Shown piece after piece: positions 23,478 to 36,533 of a stretch of DNA of 64,000 nucleotides. The stretch is from Lunularia cruciata (lineage: Eukaryota > Streptophyta > Marchantiopsida > Lunulariales > Lunulariaceae), in assembly GCA_948567375.1 (NCBI GenBank), contig OX419757.1, positions 74,152,001 to 74,216,000 of the forward strand. Reading direction: 5' to 3'. Position 1 is the first letter of the stretch. Each line of letters begins with the position of its first letter. The translations under genes were made by a program, and so were the position numbers. The notes under the pieces are model-generated. The model made no database searches and was not told the DNA's origin. It was given only the letters and a program-made list of their open reading frames with translations.

Positions 23478-24054
23478 TGTAATATTTTGAAGATACAAGA
23501 AATCCCAAGAGAAACACAAGGTTTCATTCCTCACTATTTTGATGTTCCAAAAGAGCACCTTGTCTTTCTTATATAGTAAAGAAGACCCACTCAAAGGGAG
23601 CTACACTCTTGGATCAAATACATGGATTGGTAACATGTTAACAAGCTATACCTTTAAATTACTTGCATGAATTGATGACATGTTGATCCTTGTCCTATTT
23701 GGTTTGTCAAACAAGTATAATGTTTGGGCAGTCTTCTTGTAAGAAGGTCAAAATAACATGAGTGAGGTACCATTGGAAAGCTTTGGATAAGAAAAACAAG
23801 GTAGGAATATGCAACACCTCTTTCCATAGGGATGACTATTTTTTGATGCCTCAAAAATTCAATTCATTCATTCATTTAGACCTCAAAAATTAGTCATGAA
23901 GTTTTCATGGTGTTTATAGACTTTGCCATATTAATGGAAGTATTCTTTTTCTAACATCTCTATCTAGTCTATTTAGACCATCATATATAACATTACTAAA
24001 GGTATTACCAAGCTAATTTCCATCTTTAGATAATGTATCTAGCTAATGATATTA
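23478..24054 (-). repeat. 5' LTR of element A
   Basis: A direct counterpart of 17527-18082, followed in the sense direction by the primer site. It has a TATATAG-like box (fwd near 23568) and the paired 'ttaggcct'-type motifs seen in the other copies. Confidence 0.85.
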
Positions 24055-24380
24055 TAATAAAATAAGTAAAATATAACTAAGAGTTTTAATAATATTCTAG
24101 AATTATCTCTTTATAATATTATATAATTTTAAAAATATATTATAAATTTTAAAACTATTTAAAAATTTTCTCGGTAGAATATTCTAGAAACACGTAAGAA
24201 GTTTCTTGGTGAGAAACTTTTAGATACCTTCCAAAGATGGGATAACTTGCTCACCAAGTTAATTGCTAGTTTAGCTTGTATGCCAAATAGTTATCTTCTC
24301 AAAGGAAGCTTCCTTGGAAGCTTCTCAAGTGCCTTGTATTACTTCAATATACCTATCAAAGCCCAAGCTTATGTTAGGCA
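24055..24380 (+). repeat. 5' LTR of chromovirus B, right part
   Basis: Similar in direct orientation to 29530-29790: shared 'tctagaaacac.taagaag.ttcttggtg', 'gataacttgc.caccaagtta' and 'ggaagcttccttggaagct'. It is the continuation of the LTR interrupted at 17526 by element A. Similarity becomes unclear beyond about 24380. Confidence 0.75.
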
Positions 24381-27300
24381 TTCAAAGTTCCCCTCAATTG
24401 AGAGTTCCAATATAATTTTCCACTTTGATCTTCCATTCTCCTATTTTCTCCTTGGTCTTTTATATTGGTATTGGAGAAAGAATGGGATGGATGGAATCTA
24501 TGGACCACCAATTCCATTTCACCCAAACCATTGAGATTCTTTTATCCATGTACTTCCAAAGCATTATTTCATATAATTCATTATTTTAAGATTTGTGTAG
24601 AATTCTTGAATGAGATCACCTTGTTTGACAAACCTTGATCTTCCAAATTGTAGTTTATGGAGAGTGGTGGACATGTTCCATCTATGTGTTAACTTAGATA
24701 ATTGCAAGTAGGTAGTTTGGTAGAGTAATGATCATGGTAATGATACCCAAAGTTATCATTACTATGTAGCAACATATTGAACACCTTACTCAACTATTGG
24801 AAGAGAGAGATTTTTGATAATTAGTAAGTAGAGAGAGTAGCCTATCAAGAAGGAAGAGATTGACTTTCAAAGTCAAATTTATTTAGAAACAAAAATCTAA
24901 TAGGTACAATAGAGAATTTTGTGTTTAATTGTAAATTTTATTTTGATGCTACAAATCCTTTAGATGAACGTAGATAGATGAGAGAGAGAGACATAACTTT
25001 GGTTGTAGTTCTAATAAAGCAAGCTCAATAATAGTTTGTTGCTCCTATCCAAACATGGGATAAATTAAAGATGATGATAATTGTGCAATTTCAAGTGGTG
25101 AATGTTACACAAGCCTCATAAGATAGATTGGCAAAATTGAAGTAGATTTGTTCTGTGAGGAGCTACATCACTCAATTCCAAAATAAAATAACAAAGGTTG
25201 TCAAAATATTGGAAGTCAAAGCTCTAGATGGTTTGTGAGAGGCTTAAAAAAACACACCAAATCAGAAGTAACATTATGCAAGCTTAACACTTAGAAGAAA
25301 CCATGTAGTTGGCTAAGCACTTTGATTCCTTGGTTGTCACAACTAGGTCTTGACCATGGGATGTGCAAACACACCACATATGTGATGGAGATTGATGTCA
25401 TCCAATGAAGACCAATTGGTATTGCAAATAGAGAAAGATTATGATAAAATGATGGTTCTTTTATCGTGCATATATACATCACTACACAATATACATCACT
25501 ATCAACATCACACACAATAGAAGTACAACTCACACATAAGTCATACATGGACTCTTAAGTATCACAATAATCAGTTCATTTACACAACTCAAATCACACT
25601 CAATCAGATCAATATTTGATTTGTCACTCAATGATCTACCAATAATTGAGCATTGATTATAATCAAGCCACACTCACTTTAGTTAAGAGAATCCAAGTGA
25701 CTCTTGTCGGCCTCTGTCCACCATAGCCAAGAACTCAAAGGCTAAACATTAGAAAAGTGAGCTCTCTGGAGCTGCACTTTGAAAGTATACTCCTTGGACT
25801 TGAGCTAGATCTCAAACCCTAACGGTCTTGTTGACAACACACCCAATGGTACAAATGATGCTAAGTGACAATAGGATCCACCATGTAGTCAGTACCCCAA
25901 AAACAAAATATGATTGTCAACAAGTAGTCCATGAGTAATTATGAAAATAATCCGGACTACCAACACTACTACTCTAGAGTCCAAGCAATGTAGGTGCGAT
26001 GCTACAAATGGTGTGACACTTTTATTGTTGCCAAATTGGATATCATATTTTTGAATGTACAATTAAGAATAGATGATCTCAACCCATTGCCCAAATGGGT
26101 TTCTTGGACCATGGAGATTAGGAGGACAAAGAATCCTAGTATGAGATATCAAGCCATTTATCGGGAACCTGATTTGTTCTAACAAGATCAAAAGCTAGAC
26201 CTAGACAAGTTTGATACACTTGCAAGATATGATATCCAATCATGGCTAAAGGATTTTGGTTGATTATGAGAGTTTTGAGAATTGCATGTCCATACAATTA
26301 GCAAAGGAATTATGTATTCTATCAAGCTAGTAGTTGATAGCACATTGATGATAGCAAATGTTATAAAGGTTCTTCTATTCTATATGTCACATTTTAATAC
26401 ATTTAAGATTGGAAAGGAGTATTCAAGGTATATGAAGTTTGTAGTAGCTCCCTTACACTATGAAGTCATTATAGTTTCCCATGGTTTGAACATTATTAGT
26501 TTTGATTTGATTGGGTTGTCTAGCACTTAAAGAAGATATCTAAGAGTAGTAAATCCTAATATGAGTAGTTTGTCCATATAGTGGTTATAGAACAATCTTA
26601 TAGGACTCTAGTGAGTTGACCAATCTATTTTCTCTCACTATAAGAGTTAGAAGAGCTTCAAATAAGATTGACCAAGTTGTTGGAGAAGGATTTCACATGA
26701 CATAATACATCCACTTGGGCAGCACTGATACTATTTGTACCAAAGGAGTGTAAAGGATTTTGATTTTGTAATGATTATTGGGGTCTCAATAAATAAACCG
26801 TGAAGAATTTGTAATTCCTTGTTTTGCATTGATTATTTATTGGATCACTTAGATGGAGCATAACACTCTCTCCAAGTTGGATCTTTAAAGTGGTTATTTG
26901 TAGATTCTAATTAATGAAAAAGATGTGCAAAATATCACCTTTTATACAAAGTATGTATATTTTGAATGGATAATTTTACCTTTTGGACTCAATAATGCTT
27001 TGATAGTATTCATGGATCAAATGAATTGAGTGTTAGATATGTTATTGGATAGATATCTGTTCTTAGATGAAATTTTTTATTTATAGCAAGAAAAAATCAA
27101 AACATAAGAATCACATCTAAGAAGTCTTGAAACGGCTACAATAATGGAAGTTCTACTACAAGGAGTCCAAGTGTGATTTTGGCAAAAGGAAGTTACCTTC
27201 TTGGACCATAAGGTTTCAATAGAAGAGATCAAGATGGAAAAAGAGAAATTTAAAGCCGCTATCAATTGGCCTACTCCTAAAGATTTTGTAGAAGTTCAAA

Positions 27301-29214
27301 GATTCAATAGATTGGCAAGTTTTTACAAATGGTTCATCCACTATTATGCTCATGTGGTCACGCTATTGAATAATTTCTTAAAGAAGATGACAAGCTTCAA
27401 GTGGACCACCAAGATAAAAAAGCATTCAATATACTAAAGCATATGTTGTCTTCACAACCCATCTTTCAACCATATAATTCTCAACCACTTTGTGTGGTTG
27501 ATATTGGTGGTCTTAACTTTGCCATCAAAGTTATGTTGCAATAAGAATTTTAGATAGATAACACCCCATTTCCTTTGTGTCCCATTGAACATAAACATAA
27601 TATAAAGTAATTGTTCTTCTTGTGTTTTGAGAACTAATGGAAATGGTAAACTACACAAAGGTATGGAGACATTAATTTTTGGAGAAACAATTGATCATAT
27701 GAACCAATCACAAATCCTTGTTGTAGACCTTGCATTTGGAATACATGAAGAGTTAGAATTATTGATGAAACAACTATAATTTTTTGATATCAAGCTTGAA
27801 TAAAAACCCAACAAGTTCCATGTCATTCTTGATGCCTTGTCATAATGATCTAATCTAAAGATTTTACCTAAATCTCCCATAATAGCAACAATCACCATGA
27901 TGTTGATATACTAAAAGGTATCCATAGAGTTCAAGATTGCCTTACAAGAAGACCACTTCTTTCAATTGGTGCAAATTCATCTTGCAATACATGACAAGGA
28001 ATACAACACTTTTTCATTCAAGGAGTGTCTTCTATTCTATGAGAACCAAATCTATATTCTAACTATGAGTGTCTTTGACTTTTTTAGCTTCAAGAATCCC
28101 ATGACTTACCAAGTTTTGGTCATATGGGTGTGGAAGAAACCTTGAGTATCCTCTAATGTCAATGGTGGTGGCCAAACATGATACAAGAGATTCAAGAGTT
28201 TGTTTGAACTTGTAAGAGCTACCAACTCAACAAGATCAACAACCAAAAATTGAGTTAACTATTTCAACCACTTTCCATTCCATCTGCCCAATGAGAACAT
28301 GTAAGTCTTGACCTTGTCACATCCTTGCCCAAAACAAAATCAAGGCTATATAGCCATTGTAGTGTTTGATGATAAACTTAGCAAGCAAATTCACTTAGCA
28401 CCCATTGTGGATATTGTGGATGCTCTGACACTAACCAAGATTTTATTTGACACTATCTTCAAAAACCAAGGGTTCTCATCTTTAATCAAGGGTCCTTGAT
28501 TCATTGGTAAATTTTAGCAAGAAACTTTCAAGCTACTTGGCACCAAACTTACTTTGTCTATGATCTATAATCCTCAAATTGATAGGCAAACTAAATGCAA
28601 ACATTGTACCTTAGAAGATATGCTTTATGTTGTTGTCAACATTCACCATACTAATTGAGATATTTATCTTGTAGTTGTTGAGTTTACCTACAATAATTCC
28701 AAGCAATCAAGCACCAGATTCTCTCCTTTCTTCCTTAAATTTTAAGTAAGATCCACTTGTTTTGGATTTCCTTCTTGCTCCCCTCACCATCTCACTTTCC
28801 TCATACTTCCAACTTCTCTTCCATGTCATCTAAATCCTTACACCAAGCAAAGTCTCACCTTCTAATTTCTCAAAATTTGCCAAAGCAATATGTTGATAAG
28901 CATTGTCATAATTTCATCTTTCAACTAAGGTCATGTTTTCTTCTAACAACTTTCTTCTCCTACTAGATACCCAAGTTCATAAACTTACTCCTAATTGGAT
29001 AGGTTCATTTGACATTACTCAGCTTATTTCTCTTGCTACTTACTTACTTGTTTTTCCTAGTCATATGTGAATCTATCATTTCTTCCATGTTTCAAAGTAA
29101 AATTCATTGTTTCTAAATCATCTTCCTTTCCTACTCTTGTTTAGCCCCCTCTTCCTCACATCCTTATCAATGATCATGAAGAATATGATGTTGATCGTAT
29201 ACTTACACATTGCG

Positions 29215-29442
29215 ATATCCATCACGGCCACCAACTGCACCAAATATAAGGTCCTTTGGAAAGATCATCCTCTTTATGATGCCACATGGGAGCCACTTTC
29301 TCATCTTCAAAATGCACAAATAGCCAAACATGAGTTCAAAGATTCCATGGCAATGAGGATGTCCTCCACTAGTAGTGAGGGAATATGTAACAATATGGAA
29401 TTAGCATACAAGTTAGCAAATGCTAATGATTTAGTAAAATAA
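29215..29442 (+). pseudogene. Chromodomain end of chromovirus B polyprotein
   Basis: The frame at 29107-29442 reads YKVLWKDHPLYDATWEPLS, followed by an acidic and basic helix-like stretch. This matches the W..P....TWEP layout of chromodomains found at the C-terminus of chromovirus integrases, where they direct integration to particular chromatin. It stands downstream of integrase remnants in the same orientation. The upstream pol frame is broken, so this is a relic rather than a gene. Confidence 0.75.
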
Positions 29443-29790
29443 GCCAAACATAGTTAAGATTTCTAAGAATATTCTAGAAGCACTCCTCTATAATAATATG
29501 GAGTTAGTAGGCAATTTAGTAGAGGTTAATGAGTTAGTAAAATACACCAAATATAGCTAGAAATTCCAAGAATGTTTTAGAAGCAGCTAGAAAGCTTCTT
29601 GGTAGAATGTTTTAGAAACACATAAGAAGCTTCTTGGTGGAAAAATTCTAAGTACCTTCCAAGAACTGGATAACTTGCACACCAAGTTAACTACTAGCTT
29701 AGCTTGTATGCCAAGTATGCCATTTTTAGAAGGAAGCTTCCTTGGAAGCTCTCACCGGTCTTTTGCAATAGTCTACTCAAGCACAAGTGC
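29389..29790 (+). repeat. 3' LTR of chromovirus B
   Basis: Begins TGTAACAATATGG, like the left LTR piece at 17486. It contains a roughly 105-bp internal tandem duplication (about 29389-29490 and 29491-29600, both with 'gttagtaaaata.gcc/acc aaatatag'). It then continues with the block shared with 24150-24380. The 3' boundary is uncertain. Confidence 0.7.
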
Positions 29791-29800
29791 TTTCCAAACA

Positions 29801-30798
29801 TTTCTTTGATTGGCTCATGATTTATTGCCAAGACCTGCACATACAACACTCCCTTCTACATATATAGTGTACTTTGTGTCCCTAGACTCTAGGAAGATTC
29901 AAGTGGAGCTCAATGAGCACATGTACACTCACACCCTTTCTATTATCCTCACTAACACACCTTTAGCTAATAGAACTAGGATCCTTTCTTGCAAAGGGAT
30001 CCTAGTTTGGCATCATACTTCCCCTATAGGCAACACCGTGCTCACAATAGAGGAGAAGTGCCTTGGCTTTCTCACCACTATGCTTACCTTTAGTTTTGGT
30101 AGAAGGTCTTTGTCACCCTACAAAGATCATACGCTATGAGTCTTCATCTATGGACATCAATCATGAGTGCTCATGTTCTATCAACTCTCCTCACCCTTGG
30201 AGGATCTATATCACAGAGTTTAATTACATGTTCTTCTATTGCTCATTTTACATATTTCTTGTGTAAGTTACAAGAGTGGTTTGTTCTTTATTCCTGCTGG
30301 CCATAGGCCTTTGTTTCTTGGTGCATATTCGCCCCTTTTCATAGGGTTTTGGAATCTTCCTTTTTATTTTCACTTTTTAGTGTGAATGTATTTGTTTTTT
30401 TCCTTTTAATTTGGTGTATTTCATTGTGCATGTTGGCCATTCTTGGGCTTATCAAGAGTAAAAAGAGTATTAAAATTAGGATCATGAGAAAAATGAAGAG
30501 ATTTGATTGGAACCACAAGAGATAAATTAGGGAAAGTTACTCGATTATTTTCAACCTCAGATTTCTCCAATAAAATAAAGTTACATAATCTTTGTTGAAA
30601 ATGCAAGTTTTGATTCTTGATGTAAAAAGAGCTTTTCATTCAGTAAACAATCAGTAACTCCCAACACCAACTCTGCAATTATTAAATCAGAGGACCATCG
30701 TGCCCATCCCCATTTTCTTAAAAATCTTAAACTTAATGACGAAAAAAAATGCATGGTAATTTCTTACCCTTAAACTCGCGTTTATGTACATTTGAGTT
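29801..30798. other. Sequence downstream of chromovirus B, no gene recognised
   Basis: The open frame 29810-30139 has no recognisable domain. It may still belong to the retroelement's 3' end. Confidence 0.35.
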
Positions 30799-31308
30799 TC
30801 ATGAAAACTTCACTTTTCTTTTCAACATACTTCTATTCGGTGCATTTATTCCGTAGCTTACGGCAGGATTCAAGAGAAACCGTACCATAGCGAAAAGGGA
30901 TAGAAATAAAAGAATTTCATGATCGACCTTTTTAGGACCGAAGGGGCCCTTTGAAACTCCAAAGAGAAAAAAAAGGAAACTATAATAAATAAATCTTGCA
31001 ACTATCATACCCCAGCTTGCATGCAGCACTGGTTTGATTACAAAAGTAATATCTAAAAAATAAAGGAGATTTAGTAACTCATAACGTTGTAGTCCATCGT
31101 GGCTCTTATGCCCCATAGATACACACAAGATAAAAATTGGCCTACAACCTAATTTAGAACATATAAAGAATGTGAAGCGGAAATCACAAACTATGAAAGT
31201 CAGCGATCCCATCTTCTTTGAACCATATTTGTCTCTACCATTCATTATAAACAGTGAATTAAAGACAAAAATGCTTCGTGGAATCTCAGCAAGACTTATA
31301 AAAGCCAT
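30799..31308 (-). CDS. Unidentified hydrophobic 169-aa ORF
   Basis: An uninterrupted ATG-started frame in AT-rich DNA. The product is strongly hydrophobic, with probable membrane segments near residues 35-60, 82-118 and 132-152, a GVSKGPFGPKK loop, and a basic C-terminus (MLKRKVKFS). I do not recognise the family. Length and hydrophobicity resemble organelle-encoded membrane proteins, so a nuclear insertion of organellar DNA is one possibility, and a chance frame is another. No splice signals or neighbours help decide. Confidence 0.3.
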   Translation of the reverse strand: MAFISLAEIPRSIFVFNSLFIMNGRDKYGSKKMGSLTFIVCDFRFTFFICSKLGCRPIFILCVSMGHKSHDGLQRYELLNLLYFLDITFVIKPVLHASWGMIVARFIYYSFLFFLFGVSKGPFGPKKVDHEILLFLSLFAMVRFLLNPAVSYGINAPNRSMLKRKVKFS

Positions 31309-31309
31309 A

Positions 31310-34300
31310 TTTTCTTTCTAATTGGTCCTCCTCGAGTCTAGATTTTTTGGCCTTCACGAGATCAAAAGAAACAAAACATCCCTTTCCACATTGGATGTTT
31401 ATATTATAGCTTATTAATACTAGAGAACATTCAGGTTGCCCCTTTACTTCATGTGGATAACTCAGCACAGGACATTGAAATTTTATTTTTGAAAGATTTT
31501 GTGACGTTTGATACAATCGAATGTCAACAGGACAGAAGTTGTATCATTTTTGGATTCGGTTAAATTTTTGTAGCGATCACAATAACACTGTTTTGGGTGC
31601 CAAGTACAGTTTATTATTCCTCCTATTAAGAATTGGAGAATGTGCCACTTTCTTTATTGAAATACTTGACTTACATGAATGAAAAGTGCGTCGAATTTCC
31701 TCCAAATTAGAAAGGTGACTTATCGTCTCTAGAATTAAGTTTTATAAGTAGGCCATATAACTACAAACTGTAAGTTTTATAAAGTTAGATTCTTTCTTAT
31801 TGGTTTGGCTCAATGAGACGCATTGTAATTGAAAATGATGTCAATAAATATTTGGTCTATCTTTACTTTTTTCCGAATATTGAATATCTAATTACAAGCA
31901 TATAAAGATTTCTTCTAACTATCATATGATCTTTCAAATTCCCTAATGAAAGCTATAATTTGGTGTGACATGAGATTTTTTTGACTTCAGACTTGCAATA
32001 CACTTATAGCATATAAGTTGTAATCTTATTATAAAATTTTACGCAAATTGCACTACTTCTTTATAGAAGTTGGAAAGACGCTAATGTGGGTTTTGCATCA
32101 ATGAAATGTCTTGCTTATCGATGTAACTACTGTTTAATCTTGCAAACGTTAATATAGGCACTGGCAGGGAAATAGCTGAATCAAGGACAGAACAAGATCC
32201 AAATGAAATGCCATTTCATTTTCTACGTGGGGCGTCTAACATATTTCTGATCTGGTATTGTGCTGCTTTTGGGAAGATAAAAGCGTTATAACATTAGAAG
32301 AAACTTATGCAATAATGCTAAGAATGAAAATCGTTGATTAATACAAGTCCATTTAATCAACTTTTCATTCATACAATCAGGCAGTGATTCGCTGATTCCT
32401 TCAGTTTTGAGAAAACAAAGTTTGACCAAATTAAAAGACAAAATTCCTGCTTTAAGTTAGACCAATATGAGAAAATTAGTATTCCTTTGTCATGGCCCAA
32501 AGTAATGAACCTAAAGGATCATTCGAAATCAGAGCACTCTATCCTTAAAAAAATTAATAAATTTCTACTTCAGAAGAGGATGAAAAGAAATATTATTTTT
32601 CTCATGGGCCAGTATGAACTCATAGCCCATGTTCAAAAGCCATCCTTTACGAATTTGCACATGACTAGATACTCTTCCCAAAATGATGTCTTAAAAAGAG
32701 AACCAAAGTAATGTCTAGAAAGGTATGAATATGAATACGATCCATACGATGAATTCTATGCCCATTATAAATACCTGCTAAGCAACCTTTAAAAAATACA
32801 GAAAAACATCTTTTGCGCAGGTCAGCACCAATGTACACCTCCCTTGTAACCAATATAAGGCCACGAAGCGAAATGCCAAGTATTGAATTGAGTCGCAACT
32901 GCGACATGATAGATAACCTTTATTCCATCTTTATTGGAGTGTCCATTGGATTCGATTCAATTAATACAAACTTCAACAACACAAGCAAACCTGAAACCAC
33001 TTTCATGATATGGGGAGTGCTTTCCTACCCAGTAAAGTGGTCGAAGATCTTCTTCTTTATTTTCTGGCAATAACTCATTGTCAAGCTATTTTATGCATTG
33101 AAATACCTTTAGCCCTTCTTGCTTGCCTCGATATTCTATAAAATGTTTCTTACTTCTTTCTTCAATCCTTTTCTCTTTTCAGCTCCTGTACTTGTGCCAT
33201 TGATATGCATCCTTTTGTACTGCTAAGGTGTTTTACTTAGGAGCTCAGGCCTGAAATTCTATCCACTCGTTTTTGTTTTTGCTTTATAAGCGTTCCTTAC
33301 TTTCTTGTGCCTATTAGGAATTAGTTCAAATAGAGTGAGTAATTGGTTCATCCAGACGCGATTATGTTAAGATGTGTCTATGTGTTCTGTGGCATTCTAA
33401 AACACAGAGTATAAGAACATAAACATAAGAATCTTCTCAGGTCATATTCCATTCTAATCAATCAAAACTTTGGACAAATTTATATAAATTGGTACATAAT
33501 GAGAGCAAATATTTAACCATCGAAGTTTGTACTGTTAAGGTTTTCTTGTACTGCACTCAAATGTATGGTAACGGTACGATGATAAATTTATCACAATTGT
33601 GGAAACATCTTTATGAGTATCGATGCTTGATATCGATTTTATGCGCTCATCACCATCACGTTCTCCCTCGCGTACCAAGAAAGCAAGCAAGAAAAAAGAG
33701 CACAAACATCTCGTGTAAATCGGTTTTCTAATTCTTTTCAATGTAGTTTTTTTGAGTCATAGCTTGTAGAGAAATAGAAGGTGTCTCGCCGAGCTGAGAA
33801 GTGTTAAATCCTTTTGTGTGAGAATTTCGTTCTGAACTTACTATTGTCACCATCATCATCTTGTGATTCCATATCCAAATGGAAATCAGCCAAGAGGAAA
33901 TCGAGCCGTATCTACATTTTCTTGCAAGCAATTTACAGCCTCTGGAACTGCAATGCAAATTTCGACTTGAACTCTACGTTCGAGCCATCGAAGAATACCA
34001 TCAATTTTAAGTAAATTTTTCTCCGTGTCTGCAACTTTGATTGATTTGTTTATCTTGTGCAAAGAAAGAAAATAAGCAGATGATACCGTATTTATTGAAG
34101 GGTTTATCTCTTTGGGAAAACGGGTTTATGAGGTTTGTTGAGAATGACAGTGCGTAGTAATTAGTTCCAAGAGAACTGAGCTGCTGATTAAGAGAGAACA
34201 GAGACAGACGGGGAAGTAGGGGCAGGGACGCGAAGGCGGAGATGGAGGGAGAAGGAGAGGGGAGTTTGTTGAGTGAGTGACTGAGAGCTTTGAATGAATA

Positions 34301-34900
34301 CGAACGGAGCTGTAATGGTAGCTGGAGAAAATTGAATGAGGGGATGAGGAGCAGCAGCAGCAGCAAGAAGCAGGTGGAGCTGGAGCATGGGGCTAGGGGG
34401 AGGTTAGATGAGAGAGATGGGGACGATGACGATTGACGGACAAGGCAAGAACGAGAGCATTGCGCTTCCTAAACCCTGTTTCAACATCTAGCTGTCACAT
34501 TAGTGCATTAGCACATTACTTGTTTGTTCTTCTCCTGAACTTCTGCTACATGTCATCAGCAGGAGCAGGAGCAGCTGCTGCACTTTCTCCATTCCATCAC
34601 GCACTTGTACTCAGTCACTGAGATCAAAGTCCATCCCGTGTCTCTCCCGAATTTCCGCATCTTCAGTACATTACAGTTAAGACTTTAGATTAGGAGATCA
34701 TCCATCTTTTTTACTAACCTAGAAGTTAGGGGGATGAATCACTCAATGAGGTGAGGGTGGCTGTTGATTACAAATACACAGAGAGAGGACGGTGTTCCCT
34801 GACTTGACTGCGGTGGGGTTGTCTGGTAGTTGGAGAAATTTAATGACAGGGGAAAGAGAGAAGGGGAAGGAGGGCATCCGAAAGAAGGAAGGATGGAAGG
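31310..34900. other. AT-rich intergenic region, no gene recognised
   Basis: Short frames at 32487-32711, 32813-33073 and 34007-34366 show no domains. The composition turns GA-rich from about 34180 onward, toward the FatB upstream region. Confidence 0.4.

Positions 34901-36533
<1,633 letters not shown>

Larger units (their letters stand above)
17527..24054 (-). mobile_element. LTR retrotransposon A (Ty3/gypsy), nested in chromovirus B
   Basis: Direct LTRs of about 556 and 577 bp bound a - strand element. Reading in the sense direction: 5' LTR 24054-23478, primer site TGGTATCACAG at 23476-23466, gag-like sequence about 22250-21550, reverse transcriptase about 20640-20235, RNase H about 19990-19460, integrase core about 19200-18875, integrase C-terminus 18551-18315, purine tract AAAAGGGGGAAG at 18096-18085, 3' LTR 18082-17527. 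All frames carry stops. Its flanks are the two parts of the chromovirus B LTR, with a short AT-rich repeat (gtaaata / gtaaaata) as possible target duplication. Confidence 0.85.
17486..29800 (+). mobile_element. Chromovirus B (Ty3/gypsy), split by nested element A
   Basis: The first roughly 40 bp of its 5' LTR (gtaataatatggag..gagttagtaaa, 17487-17526) lie left of element A. The rest resumes at about 24055 (taaaatataactaagag..). A matching LTR in direct orientation begins at about 29389. Between them the + strand holds diverged gag near 24960-25300 (ITQFQNKITKVVKILE), reverse transcriptase at about 26700-27065 and RT/RNase H at 27201-27437 (VQRFNRLASFYKWFIHYY), integrase at about 28310-28700 and a chromodomain at 29215-29340. 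Stops occur throughout, so the copy is dead. The 3' end is approximate because LTR similarity fades after 29790. Confidence 0.75.

Noticed and set aside
34007-34388. Leucine/serine-rich minus-strand frames (119 and 66 codons) as a secreted protein
   Set aside because: Composition follows from the GA-rich strand; there are two overlapping frames of similar quality and no motif.
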